A stretch of DNA of 64,000 bases from Pantoea anthophila (GTDB lineage: Bacteria > Pseudomonadota > Gammaproteobacteria > Enterobacterales > Enterobacteriaceae). Shown one piece after another: positions 35,470 through 44,600 of this stretch (positions within the stretch are counted from its first letter, which is position 1; each line of letters starts with the position of its first letter). The notes below the pieces were generated by a model. It saw only the letters and a list, made by a program, of their open reading frames with translations. It was not told the origin of the DNA and searched no databases. The stretch is taken from the NCBI RefSeq assembly GCF_006494375.1, contig NZ_VHIZ01000037.1:124001-188000 (forward strand). Direction: 5' to 3'. The position numbers were made by a program, and so were the translations under genes.

Positions 35470-36097
35470 CCAGTTAATCAATCAGCTCAGCGCCTCTGCG
35501 CAGCCGGTACGGCGGGTGTGGCCAACACCCTGGCGGGTGGCGGGCTGGATCGCGCTGGCCCTGCCGTGCGGTGCGCTGAGCAGCTGGGCATTTCACACCA
35601 GGCTGACAGACTGGTCGCAGCCCGGCGCGTTACTGGCGCTTGCCGGCCTGGTGCTGTCACTTATCATCGCGGGCAACATGCTGGCGGCGGCCTTTACACT
35701 GAGCATTGCGGGCAGGAAACCCCTCAGCCTGCGCGGTTCGGCGGTGCTGACGGCAATCTGGCTGGCGCTGAATCTGATCAATATGTCATCGTCGGAACCG
35801 CCAGCGGCAGCAGGCCGGTTTGGTGAAGGGATACACTGCTATCTGTTTATGCTCTCTGCCAGTATGCCGATGATGCTGATCTCTGTGGTTGCCCTGCAGC
35901 GCACCCGATCACTCCATCCGGCGCGCAGTCTGGCCCTGACCGGCTGCAGCAGCGCATTCACCTCATCTATGCTGCTGTCGCTATGCCATGAAACCCACCT
36001 GCATGCCATCGACTTCTCCATGCATCTGGCCGCAGGCCTGACCATCGTGGCTCTGACGGTGCTGGCGGGCCGCCGCTGGGTCAGGCTGGAGAGGTAA
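35456..36097 (+). CDS. NrsF-type (DUF1109) membrane anti-sigma factor
   Basis: 213 residues with about six membrane helices after a short basic N-terminus (MKNHDQLINQLSASAQPVRRVW). ATG 35456 overlaps the sigma gene by 14 bp. Two Cys (CLC-like positions in IHCYLFML and SLCHETHLH) may sense redox or metal, as in NrsF where conserved Cys matter. It should hold the ECF sigma factor at the membrane until stress. The family call rests on the position, length and helix pattern. Confidence 0.85.
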   Translation: MKNHDQLINQLSASAQPVRRVWPTPWRVAGWIALALPCGALSSWAFHTRLTDWSQPGALLALAGLVLSLIIAGNMLAAAFTLSIAGRKPLSLRGSAVLTAIWLALNLINMSSSEPPAAAGRFGEGIHCYLFMLSASMPMMLISVVALQRTRSLHPARSLALTGCSSAFTSSMLLSLCHETHLHAIDFSMHLAAGLTIVALTVLAGRRWVRLER

Positions 36098-36247
36098 CCG
36101 CGACGGCGTTCACACTCTGCAGCCGCTTTACCCCGCGCTGACCACCCCCGCTCTCCGTGTTAGCAACAAATCCGGCGCGGAGGCTGTCAAAACTCAGGCT
36201 TTGGCGTAGGCTGAAAGCTGGCTGGAATTACGACACGGGAGAAGGCA

Positions 36248-36655
36248 ATGCACGAAGAACTAACGGCTCAATGCCACTGTGGCGCAGTGGCATTCAGGGT
36301 GACGCTGAAAGATGGGTTTAACACGGTGCGCCGCTGCAACTGCTCATTTTGCCGGATGCGCGGCGCAGTCGTGGTATTTGCCACCCACGTGGCGTTAACG
36401 CAGGGTGAGGCGCAGCTCACCGAATATCGCTTTAACAGCAAACAGGTGGGACACTACTTCTGCTCGGTCTGCGGCATCTACACCTTCCATCAGAGCCGCT
36501 CGCAACCCGATCAGTTCGGCGTGAACGTCGCCTGCCTGGACGGGGTTTCGCCCTTTGATTTCACCGACGTGCCGGTCTCCGATGGCATGAATCACCCCAA
36601 AGATGGCGGCGCCGGTGGGATCGCGGGTCATCTGGTTTACACGACGACCCGCTGA
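36248..36655 (+). CDS. GFA-family (Gfa/CENP-V) zinc protein
   Basis: 135 residues. The zinc-binding Cys sets are present: CHCGAV (Cys9, Cys11), CNCSFC (around 32-37) and CSVCG (around 73-76), the signature of the glutathione-dependent formaldehyde-activating family. Known members bind glutathione adducts or other thiols; the exact reaction is uncertain for most. The convergent DUF1641/formate dehydrogenase operon next door would fit a formaldehyde-to-formate-to-CO2 route, but that link is inference. Confidence 0.87.
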   Translation: MHEELTAQCHCGAVAFRVTLKDGFNTVRRCNCSFCRMRGAVVVFATHVALTQGEAQLTEYRFNSKQVGHYFCSVCGIYTFHQSRSQPDQFGVNVACLDGVSPFDFTDVPVSDGMNHPKDGGAGGIAGHLVYTTTR

Positions 36656-36670
36656 GCCAGCCGGGAAGCA

Positions 36671-37156
36671 CTAATCCCGGCTCGGTTTGCCGCTGAAACG
36701 GGTGATCGGCTTCTCCTCTTCCCTGTCGATCTGCTGAGAGAAGACATCCAGCGCCGTCAGGAGAGGACGCAGGCCGCGCCACAGCTCCTCATCATTGAGC
36801 AGACGGATGATGCCGCGAATGCCCGGCGCGGCTTTTTCCTGACGGGCCTCTTCCCGCGCCGGTTTGACGGCCATTGCCGCCTCACGCACTGCCTGCAAAA
36901 GATGATTGAACCGCTCGGGCGGTACGCTGCCCAGCGTCATCATCAGCAGCGAAATGTTCTGAAGGGCATTCTGCGTGCCGGGCTGATTAAGACCCGATAC
37001 CAGAATCTTACCCACCTCGCTATTCGACTTCACCAGATCGTTCGCCAGGCGCAGAAAACCGTGCTGGTGGAGATTTTCAATCAGCTCATCCATCGCCTCT
37101 CTGGCGGTCGGTTCGGTTCGCGCAGGCGTGACCTGATATGTTATCCGTTCAGCCAT
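36671..37156 (-). CDS. DUF1641 protein associated with formate dehydrogenase
   Basis: 161 residues of the DUF1641 family, small helical protein with the central stretch GLNQPGTQNALQNISLLMMTLGSVPP. Members occur next to single-subunit cytoplasmic formate dehydrogenases, possibly as an assembly or electron-transfer partner. Its ATG overlaps the dehydrogenase stop by one base (TAATG), so the two are translationally coupled. No transmembrane helix is obvious. Confidence 0.85.
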   Translation of the reverse strand: MAERITYQVTPARTEPTAREAMDELIENLHQHGFLRLANDLVKSNSEVGKILVSGLNQPGTQNALQNISLLMMTLGSVPPERFNHLLQAVREAAMAVKPAREEARQEKAAPGIRGIIRLLNDEELWRGLRPLLTALDVFSQQIDREEEKPITRFSGKPSRD

Positions 37157-40128
37157 TAAAATTTCTCCGGTTTTTCAACATGTTCAGGTGGCTCACGATA
37201 GCCGGCCTGCTGCCACTTTTGCTCAATGGGCAGATGATCGAGTGGGGTCCGGCTGCCGTGCCGGAAGTTGTGAAGCGGCATCGGATCGGGCTGCGGCCGG
37301 CGGTCAATGCGCTTCATATTGACGGCAATCTCTTTATAGGCGGGTGTGTTGACATCAGGATCGTGATGTTCCCCGGTCAGGGCATTAACGCCATCCTTTC
37401 CGTGGTGGATTGGCATAAAGAGAATATGACCGGCCACGCGTTCGGTAATGACAACGGGCACATCGACCGAACCGCGCCGCGAGGTGATACGCACCCACTC
37501 CCCTTCGGTCAGGCTGCGCGACGCCGCCAGCTCAGGTGAGATCTCCACAAAGGCGTTGGGCGAGAGTGACAGCATGCGTCCGCCCTGCCCGGTCTGATTC
37601 ATCGACTGAAAATGCTCCAGCATCCGGCCGTTATTCAGCAGCAGATTATATTCCGCATCCTCCTGCTCGGCGGGAGGCTGCCAGCTCAGCGGATAGAGCC
37701 GGGCTTTGCCATCCGGGAAGTTAAACCGCTCGGTATAGAGCCGCGGAGTACTTTCGCCTGCCGCGCTCACCGGCCAGAGCTGGGACTGCCAGCCGACCAG
37801 CTGTTCATAGCTGACGCCCGCAAAGATTTCTGCAATCCCTGCCGCTTCCGCCATGATCGCACCGGGATTCGGATAGTGCCACGGGTGGCCCAGACGGGCG
37901 GCGAGTTCGGTAAAAATCTGCCAGTCAGGTCGGCTGTCACCCAGGGGTTTCATCGCCGGAGAGAAGTGCTGGATACGCCGCTCGGTGTTGACATAGGTGC
38001 CCTCTTTTTCGACGCTCGGGCAGCCGGGTAAGACGACATCGGCAAATTCAGCGGTGCGCGACATAAAGATGTCCTGCACCACCATAAATTCCAGTTTACT
38101 GAAGGCAGCGTGCACCGACGCGGAATCGGCATCGGCAAAGGCCGTATCCTCCCCGGTGATGTACATTGCGCGAATCGTGCCCTCACCGGCCTCTTTCACC
38201 ATTTTAAAGTTATCGGCCCCCGCTTTGTCGGAGAGCGCTTCCGGTGCCACGCCCCAGGCATGCGCCCATTTTTCACGCATTGCCGGATCGGTCACTTTCT
38301 CATAGCCAGGGTAGAGATTACTCAGACAGCCAAAGTCACTGGCGCCCTGCACATTGTTATGGCCCCGCATCGGATAGCCACCGGTGCCGGGCCGGCCATA
38401 GTTGCCGGTGACCAGCAGCAGATTCGACAGTGCCGTGCTGGTGTCTGCGCCGTGGCTGTGCTGCGTGATGCCCATCGCCCATAAAATACAGGCACTGCCC
38501 GCCTGGCCGATCATCTCTGCGGCTTCGATCAGCGCCGGTTCGCTCAGGCCACAAATCTCGCTGGCAAAAGCCAGGGTAAAGGGAGCCAGTGAAGCCCGGT
38601 ACGCCTCCACCTGATTAACCCGCTGCGCCAGAAATGACTCATCGGCATAACCGTGGTCAAACATATATTTCGCCATCGCTGAGGCCCACACCAGATCGGT
38701 GCCGGGACGGATGCGCAGATAGCAATCGGCACGCTCTGCCATTTCATGACGGCGCGGATCGACAACCAGCAGCTTCTGACCGCGATGTTTGTGACTCTGT
38801 TTGATGTGAGAGGCGATAACCGGGTGGTTTTCAGAGAGGTTACTGCCTACCAGGACTATCAGTTCCGTCTGCTGCAGGTCTGCAATCGTTCCGGCGTCAC
38901 CGCCATAACCCACGGTGCGAAACAGTCCCTCTGTCGCCGGGTTCTGGCAGTAACGGGAGGAGTTGTCGACGTTGTTAGTGCCGAAGATCAGCCGGGCAAT
39001 TTTCTGCGTCAGATAGGCTTCTTCGTTGCTGGCTTTACTGGAGCCGATAAAGCCAATCGCATCCCCGCCGTGACGCCGCGCCACGGCCTGCAACCCCTCC
39101 GCCACCCTTTGCAGCGCCTCATCCCAGCTGGCGGGCCGGAAACGTCCGTTCTCACGGATCAGCGGGGTGGTCAGTCTTTCAGGACTGTTCACGAAGTCCC
39201 AGCCGAATTTGCCTTTCACGCAGGTCGAAATACCGTTGGCGGGGGCCTCTGCCACCGGCTGAATTTTCAGGATGTGGCGATCGCGGGTCCAGATTTCAAA
39301 ACTGCATCCGACGCCGCAGTAAGTACAGACCGTTTTAGTCCGTTTGATTTCCGACTGCCGCAGTGCCACATCAATTTTTGAAACGCCGGTGATCGGCTCC
39401 ATGCCGATGCTGTTCTCCAGCGCTTTGACGAAGTCGATAAGCGGGCGCTTCAGCCCTTCATCCATCGCCGTAAAAGGTCCCGCATCGGGCTGCATGGTTT
39501 TTTCCAGCAGTGCATTGCAGGGGCAGACGGTGACGCAGTGACCACAGCTGACGCAGCTGGAACCGGCGATTTCGGTGCCGCCATCCCACAGCACACGCGG
39601 GTGGGCCTGAGTGTAGTCAATGGAGAGCGTCTCGTTAACCTCGACATTCTGGCACGCTTCAACACAGCGACCGCACAGGATGCACTGGTCAGGGTCGTAG
39701 GTGTAAAACGGATTAGAGTGATCTTTCGCGTAGGGCTTGGGCTGATGAGGATAGTACTGAATCGGAATATGCATATCGGCCACGGCGTTATGCAGCGTGC
39801 AGTCCCCGGTATTGTGTTCGCAGACGGTGCAGTAGAGCTCATGACGGTTAAGCAGGCGATCCATCCCCTCCTGCTGCATCGCCTCCAGCACCTGGCCTTC
39901 ACTCTGCACCGTTAAGCCCTCTTCGGTTCGCAGCGTACAGCCCCGCACCCGCTCACCGTTGGCTTCCACCCAGCAGACATCACAGCTCTGTAAGGGCGAC
40001 AGCGCCGGATGGTAACAGACATGAGGCAATTTTTTTCCCTGGGCATCCAGAAAATCGATCAGCGGCTGGTCGGCCAGGCCCTGCATCCGTTCACCATTGA
40101 AAACAATAGTGCAGTAATTTTCACTCAT
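37156..40128 (-). CDS. Molybdopterin formate dehydrogenase alpha subunit (YjgC/FdhF-like)
   Basis: 990 residues from ATG 40128; an upstream in-frame start at 40200 lacks support. N-terminal 2Fe-2S domain Cys38, 49, 52, 64; His96-Cys100-Cys103-Cys110 cluster; two ferredoxin 4Fe-4S sets Cys149/152/155/159 and Cys192/195/198/202; Mo-proximal 4Fe-4S Cys268/271/275/303; Mo ligand Cys394 in SSRYCQNPATEG (Cys, not selenocysteine). The domain order matches NuoG-like, NAD- or ferredoxin-linked formate dehydrogenases of the Bacillus YjgC/YrhE type. Oxidises formate to CO2. No beta or gamma subunit genes are next to it. Confidence 0.93.
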   Translation of the reverse strand: MSENYCTIVFNGERMQGLADQPLIDFLDAQGKKLPHVCYHPALSPLQSCDVCWVEANGERVRGCTLRTEEGLTVQSEGQVLEAMQQEGMDRLLNRHELYCTVCEHNTGDCTLHNAVADMHIPIQYYPHQPKPYAKDHSNPFYTYDPDQCILCGRCVEACQNVEVNETLSIDYTQAHPRVLWDGGTEIAGSSCVSCGHCVTVCPCNALLEKTMQPDAGPFTAMDEGLKRPLIDFVKALENSIGMEPITGVSKIDVALRQSEIKRTKTVCTYCGVGCSFEIWTRDRHILKIQPVAEAPANGISTCVKGKFGWDFVNSPERLTTPLIRENGRFRPASWDEALQRVAEGLQAVARRHGGDAIGFIGSSKASNEEAYLTQKIARLIFGTNNVDNSSRYCQNPATEGLFRTVGYGGDAGTIADLQQTELIVLVGSNLSENHPVIASHIKQSHKHRGQKLLVVDPRRHEMAERADCYLRIRPGTDLVWASAMAKYMFDHGYADESFLAQRVNQVEAYRASLAPFTLAFASEICGLSEPALIEAAEMIGQAGSACILWAMGITQHSHGADTSTALSNLLLVTGNYGRPGTGGYPMRGHNNVQGASDFGCLSNLYPGYEKVTDPAMREKWAHAWGVAPEALSDKAGADNFKMVKEAGEGTIRAMYITGEDTAFADADSASVHAAFSKLEFMVVQDIFMSRTAEFADVVLPGCPSVEKEGTYVNTERRIQHFSPAMKPLGDSRPDWQIFTELAARLGHPWHYPNPGAIMAEAAGIAEIFAGVSYEQLVGWQSQLWPVSAAGESTPRLYTERFNFPDGKARLYPLSWQPPAEQEDAEYNLLLNNGRMLEHFQSMNQTGQGGRMLSLSPNAFVEISPELAASRSLTEGEWVRITSRRGSVDVPVVITERVAGHILFMPIHHGKDGVNALTGEHHDPDVNTPAYKEIAVNMKRIDRRPQPDPMPLHNFRHGSRTPLDHLPIEQKWQQAGYREPPEHVEKPEKF

Positions 40129-40961
40129 ATAAGCCCCATGGCGACATTGCGAATAGCTTCCGGCTGGAAAAATACCCCTGAATTTATAGGGTTGCCTCAC
40201 AAGCTTAGTGAGGATTAGCCACTACGCCATCTGTACGGCTACGCTTATCCGGGTTAATCGCTGACAGTTAAGGCTTTTTTTAAATGTAATGACTTTTTAC
40301 CAGCCAAAATCAGCGCGCCTGATGAGGCAGGCGTCGGACGATGCCCGGCTCAATGGGGTTCCGCTGCTAAGCGACATTTATGCCGCTGCTGAAGAAGGGT
40401 GTTCAGGCCTCTTATCAGGTATGTTGTAACTATGAAAAAGTGAGAAGCCATTTATCTGAAACGTCACGCGCGTTTTATCCTGCCTTGCATAACGCTTTTT
40501 TCGGCAGAAAACGTCTCCGTGTTTATCTGACAGGTGCCGGTTTACCTTACCGCTTATTAACTGAGTATAATAACGCACCGTCACTTCATTATTTCAGACG
40601 AAATAAGGCTGAAACGATTTTATCGTCTCGGCCGCTCTATGGATTATTATGATGCCGCAACAGCCCTATTCTCCTGTCCGCTGGTCACTCCTCTCAGCCT
40701 GTTATAAACAGGAGGATGAACTGAGCCTGTCCCGATATTGCCCACCGTGAAATTCGCGCTCACATCAGGCGTGGGCGCTCATCATTTAGCCATACCAATC
40801 AGCCATTTATCCGAATCAGTGCGCCCCTGCAATAAAAGGATGATAATGATAATTGTTATGGTAATATCCTGTTAACCCTGCCCGTGACTTCTCATCAGGG
40901 CCTTCTGGTACGTCATGATTAATTAACTGACCAGTAAATAACTGGCTGGAATGAGGTTCCA
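40129..40961. other. 833-bp region without a confident gene
   Basis: Upstream of formate dehydrogenase and of the FixJ-like regulator. It holds hairpins CCTCAC/GTGAGG (40195-40213) and CCTGTT/AACAGG (40698-40712), a T7 run near 40277, and a Fur-like box at 40842-40860. Open frames at 40378-40652 on both strands have no recognisable product or ribosome-binding site. AT content is higher than in the flanking genes. Confidence 0.55.
40842..40867 (+). promoter_or_regulatory. Fur-like box with adjoining -10
   Basis: GATAATGATAATTGTTATG at 40842-40860 matches the 19-base Fur consensus at 16 positions. TAATAT at 40862-40867 could be a -10 for transcription toward the FixJ-like regulator, whose ATG is 95 bp away. 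The -35 is poor. Fur control is inferred. Confidence 0.6.
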
Positions 40962-41582
40962 ATGAATCCCATCGTATATATCGTTGACGACGACGCAGCA
41001 GTGACCTCTGCATTGTGCAATCTCTTTATTGCTGACAATTACACGGTCATCGCTTTTTCTTCTGCGCAAGCGTTTCTGGCGCACACGCTGACGTCCCTGC
41101 CCTGTTGCCTGATTCTGGATATTAATCTGCCGGACGCAGATGGGTTTGATATCGCCCGGTCGTTAATCGATCGCGGATATGCCATTCCCACCATCTTTCT
41201 GACCGGCTTCGGCACGATTCCGGTCACGGTGCGGGCGATGAAAACCGGCGCGTATGAGTTTCTGACTAAACCGGTCGATCCCGACCGTATATTGCAGGCG
41301 GTCTCGGAAGCCTTACGCATCGCTGAGCAGAATATGGCTTCCTCCGAGGAGCGGCGAGAGTTACTGCAGCGACATCAGACGCTGACCCCGCGTGAAAGTG
41401 AGGTGATGCTGCTGGCAATCAGTGGCCTGCTGAACAAGCAGATTGCCGCCGAGATGGGTGTCAGTGAAATCACGGCAAAAGTCCACAAGCGGCGGGTGAT
41501 GGAGAAGATGAATGCGCGTTCGCTGACCGATCTGGTCCGGGCGGCAGAACGGCTCAACATCGATCATACCCGGCGTCGCTGA
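40962..41582 (+). CDS. FixJ/NarL-type response regulator
   Basis: 206 residues. Receiver about 1-118 with acidic pocket DDD at 9-11, phospho-Asp53 and Lys near 103 in EFLTKPVD; LuxR-type HTH about 137-200 (LTPRESEVMLLAISGLLNKQIAAEM, EITAKVHKRRVMEKM). It is convergent with the large hybrid kinase, whose stop lies 26 bp beyond. The NtrC-unlike, FixJ-like fold and position make it the likely DNA-binding output of that kinase. A Fur-like box lies upstream. Confidence 0.9.
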   Translation: MNPIVYIVDDDAAVTSALCNLFIADNYTVIAFSSAQAFLAHTLTSLPCCLILDINLPDADGFDIARSLIDRGYAIPTIFLTGFGTIPVTVRAMKTGAYEFLTKPVDPDRILQAVSEALRIAEQNMASSEERRELLQRHQTLTPRESEVMLLAISGLLNKQIAAEMGVSEITAKVHKRRVMEKMNARSLTDLVRAAERLNIDHTRRR

Positions 41583-41600
41583 GTGCCTGCGCAGCGACGC
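41573..41600. terminator. Hairpin between convergent regulator and kinase genes
   Basis: GCGTCGCTG (41573-41581) and CAGCGACGC (41592-41600) form a 9-bp stem with a 10-base loop. The 5' arm overlaps the stop codon of the response regulator. No T-run, so its role as terminator is uncertain. Confidence 0.45.
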
Positions 41601-41607
41601 TGCACCC

Positions 41608-44600
41608 TTATCCCAGCGGAAGCGTGAACCAGAAGCGACTGCCGCCTTCCGCCCGGTTTTCCGCACCTAACTCACCGTGATGCTTTTTGATGATCCCTTT
41701 GCTGATGGTCAGCCCCATCCCCATGCCGCTTTTTTTCGTGGTGTAGAACGACTCAAAGATCCGCTCACGCACCTCATCCGGTAAGCCGCAGCCGCTATCC
41801 TGCACCTCAAACCGCAGCGTTTCCGGCGTCGGGTTTTCGGAGGTGAGACGCAGCAGGGCTGCGCGGGGTAATTCATCGGACATGGCATCGATAGCATTGA
41901 TCACCAGATTCAGCAGCACCTGCTGAATCTGCACGCGATCGCAGAAAATATCCGCTTTTACGGCCCTGAACTTCAGCTCCAGGGAGATCCCCCGTCGCTC
42001 CAGTTCAATCCTGGAGAGCGCCAGTATATCCCGGGCGATCAGATGCAGATTCTCAGAGGCGAAGTTCGATTCGTTGTTGCGGGTCAGCGCCTGCAGACCA
42101 CGAATAATCTCCCCGGCTCGCTTACCCTCATTGATAATCTCATTAAGGCCGCTGGTAACATTTTGCAGCATTAGCGGTTCCCGCTTTAACCAGCGCAGGC
42201 TGGCTCCGGCGTTGGCGACTATCGACATCAGCGGCTGATTAATTTCGTGCGCGATGGACGCAGTGAGTTGCCCGACCGTGTTAGCGCGTGTTACCCGCGC
42301 CAGATCGGCCTGCGCCATTCGCGCACTATCTTCAGCCGCGCGCTGTGAGGTGATATCCGTAATCGTGCCGAAGTACTCTTTAACGTCGGGGTAGTTTTCT
42401 ACCGGTTCGCCGATGCCTTTGATATAGCGACACTCACCGTCCGGTCTGAGCACGCGGAACTCAGCCTGCATACTGCGTCCCTGACTGACGCTGTGCGTGA
42501 CGAGTTCGCTGATACAGGTGTGGTCATCGGGATGCACCCGGGTCAGAAAGTCAGCCATCGACAATCTTTTCTGGCCGGCGGGCAGGCCCATAATGCGGCC
42601 ATACTCATCGGATACCCGCATCATGTCCTCAGTGACCTCCCAGCGCCAGGTGCCGGTATGGCTGATCTTCTCGCCAAGCATCAGCGAAGTTTTACTGGCG
42701 CGCAGCTGTTTCTCTACCCGTCGCCGGTGGTTGTTCTCCTCCAGCAACTCGGCGTAGAGTCGTGCCGTCTCCAGCGAGACGGCTGCCTGCGCACTCAGGG
42801 TTTTGACAATGTGCGAGTGTTCAGCGGTAAACGCGTCGGGCATCAGGCGATTTTCCAGATAGAGCACGCCAACCAGCGTCGCCTGCCTGAACATCGGCAC
42901 ACACAATACGGCGGCACCCGACGCCACCAGATAGGGGTCCTGACTGAAGGGGCTGAACGCTTCCGGTTTGCCGGTGCGGATCTCCTGACCGGTGCGGATG
43001 ACGGCAGAGAGAACCGACAAAGGGAGATCGGTCGCGACCGGTCGCTCTTTGACTATCTGCACCCGCACGCCATCGGCCGTACTTTCGGCCCAGGCCTGCG
43101 TCTCCGGAAGGCTGCCCTCCAGAACCCGGATGAGCCTGCAACGCTGGGCCCCGGCGCGTTCCAGCAGCATACGCATCAGGGTATGCACCAGCCGATCCAG
43201 ATTGATCTCCTCGGTCAGGGCACGCACGGCCGTCAGCATGCTCTCCAGATCGTAAAAAGAGGCATTCTGCATAAAGGGGATGGTGGTCAGTGCACTCTCC
43301 GGCACTGGCACAGTCTGATGCGGAACGTGCTGCTCCAGCTGGTGCACCAGCGCCTGCGCACCCCAGTTTTCCCAGCTCGCCATCGCCGCTTTAAGATAGG
43401 CGTCCGCGGCGGTATCAAGCTGCAGGGCTTTGCAGCAGCGGCCCGCCAGCTGATTCGCCAGCGCATGAATGTGCAGATAACCCGCCTGGCGTGAGAGCCG
43501 GATCGCCTCCTCATACAGCGTCAGCGCATCACCCGTCTCCTGCCTGAGGCGCGCGCGCTCTGCCCGCAGCAGGGCAACTTTGTCAGCAAACAGTCCCGGG
43601 TTGAGGCGAGCCCAGCCCGAAAACGTCTCCAGATGGTGATCCAGCGCCGCGCGGTCTGCTGACCGGCGCTGCTGACACAGTGATAAGGCGCTGTAAAAAT
43701 GCAGATCCATCAGGTAGATATAAGCCGGAACCGCGCTGATCAGTGGGCGAATCTCCGCAAAACAGCGCAGTGCGTCATCATATTCAGTGGCATAAAAATG
43801 CGCCATTCCCTGATAGAGACCGGCCCAGAAGCGCACCATCGCTTTAGGGCCAGCGACCGGGCCCGGTTCACTGCCCGCCACCAGCGGCAGAGAATCTGCG
43901 CGATCCCCGGCCCTGAACCCATTGCGGTCACGCAACTGCACCACCAGGTGCTTCTGCATCACCAGCACGTTTTCGACATCGGGATAATGCGTTTCACGCG
44001 TAAAGGCGAGGCCCCGCTCAATGGAGGTCTGCACCGACTCAAGATGATCGCCCCGCGTCAGCATGTTCATAATCTGATGACGCAGCGCAAGGCAGGCAAA
44101 GGAGCGATCGCCATGCTGCACCGCAACACGGAAGCTCTCCCGGGCAGATTCCACCGCAACGTCAATGGGCTGCGTCCAGATCCCGACCTGATCCAGCGGC
44201 AGCATCGTGCGCGCTTTATAGCGGGCAAAATCATGCTGCTCCACCAGTTCACGGGCCACCCGGCCACAGGCATAGGCAAACTGCCACGCCTGATAGCGTT
44301 CGCCAATCAGCACGCTCAGCCAGGCCAGGCTGAACGCAGAAGCGCCGGTCATGCCGTGATCCAGCGTCATCTCCAGCATACGGCAGACCAGTAACAGATG
44401 CAGTTGCGGACAGTCGTAGGCGGAGACATAAATGGTGCTGGCCATCAGATCGAGCACCGCTTCAATGTCACGATTCTCGTTCAGCGGCAGGCGGGAAAAG
44501 GTGGCATGCGGCGAGTCACCCATTCTCGCCCTGAGCGCCTGCCAGGCGGCGTCAATCTCCGACTCATCCGGGTCACGCCTGAAGTGCACGCCGGAAACTG

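Noticed and set aside
37156-40128. Selenocysteine in the formate dehydrogenase
   Set aside because: The Mo-ligand position is encoded by a Cys codon (Cys394) and the reading frame is uninterrupted.
40378-40652. Open frames of 68-90 residues in the 833-bp gap
   Set aside because: Opposite-strand overlapping frames with no ribosome site and no family features.
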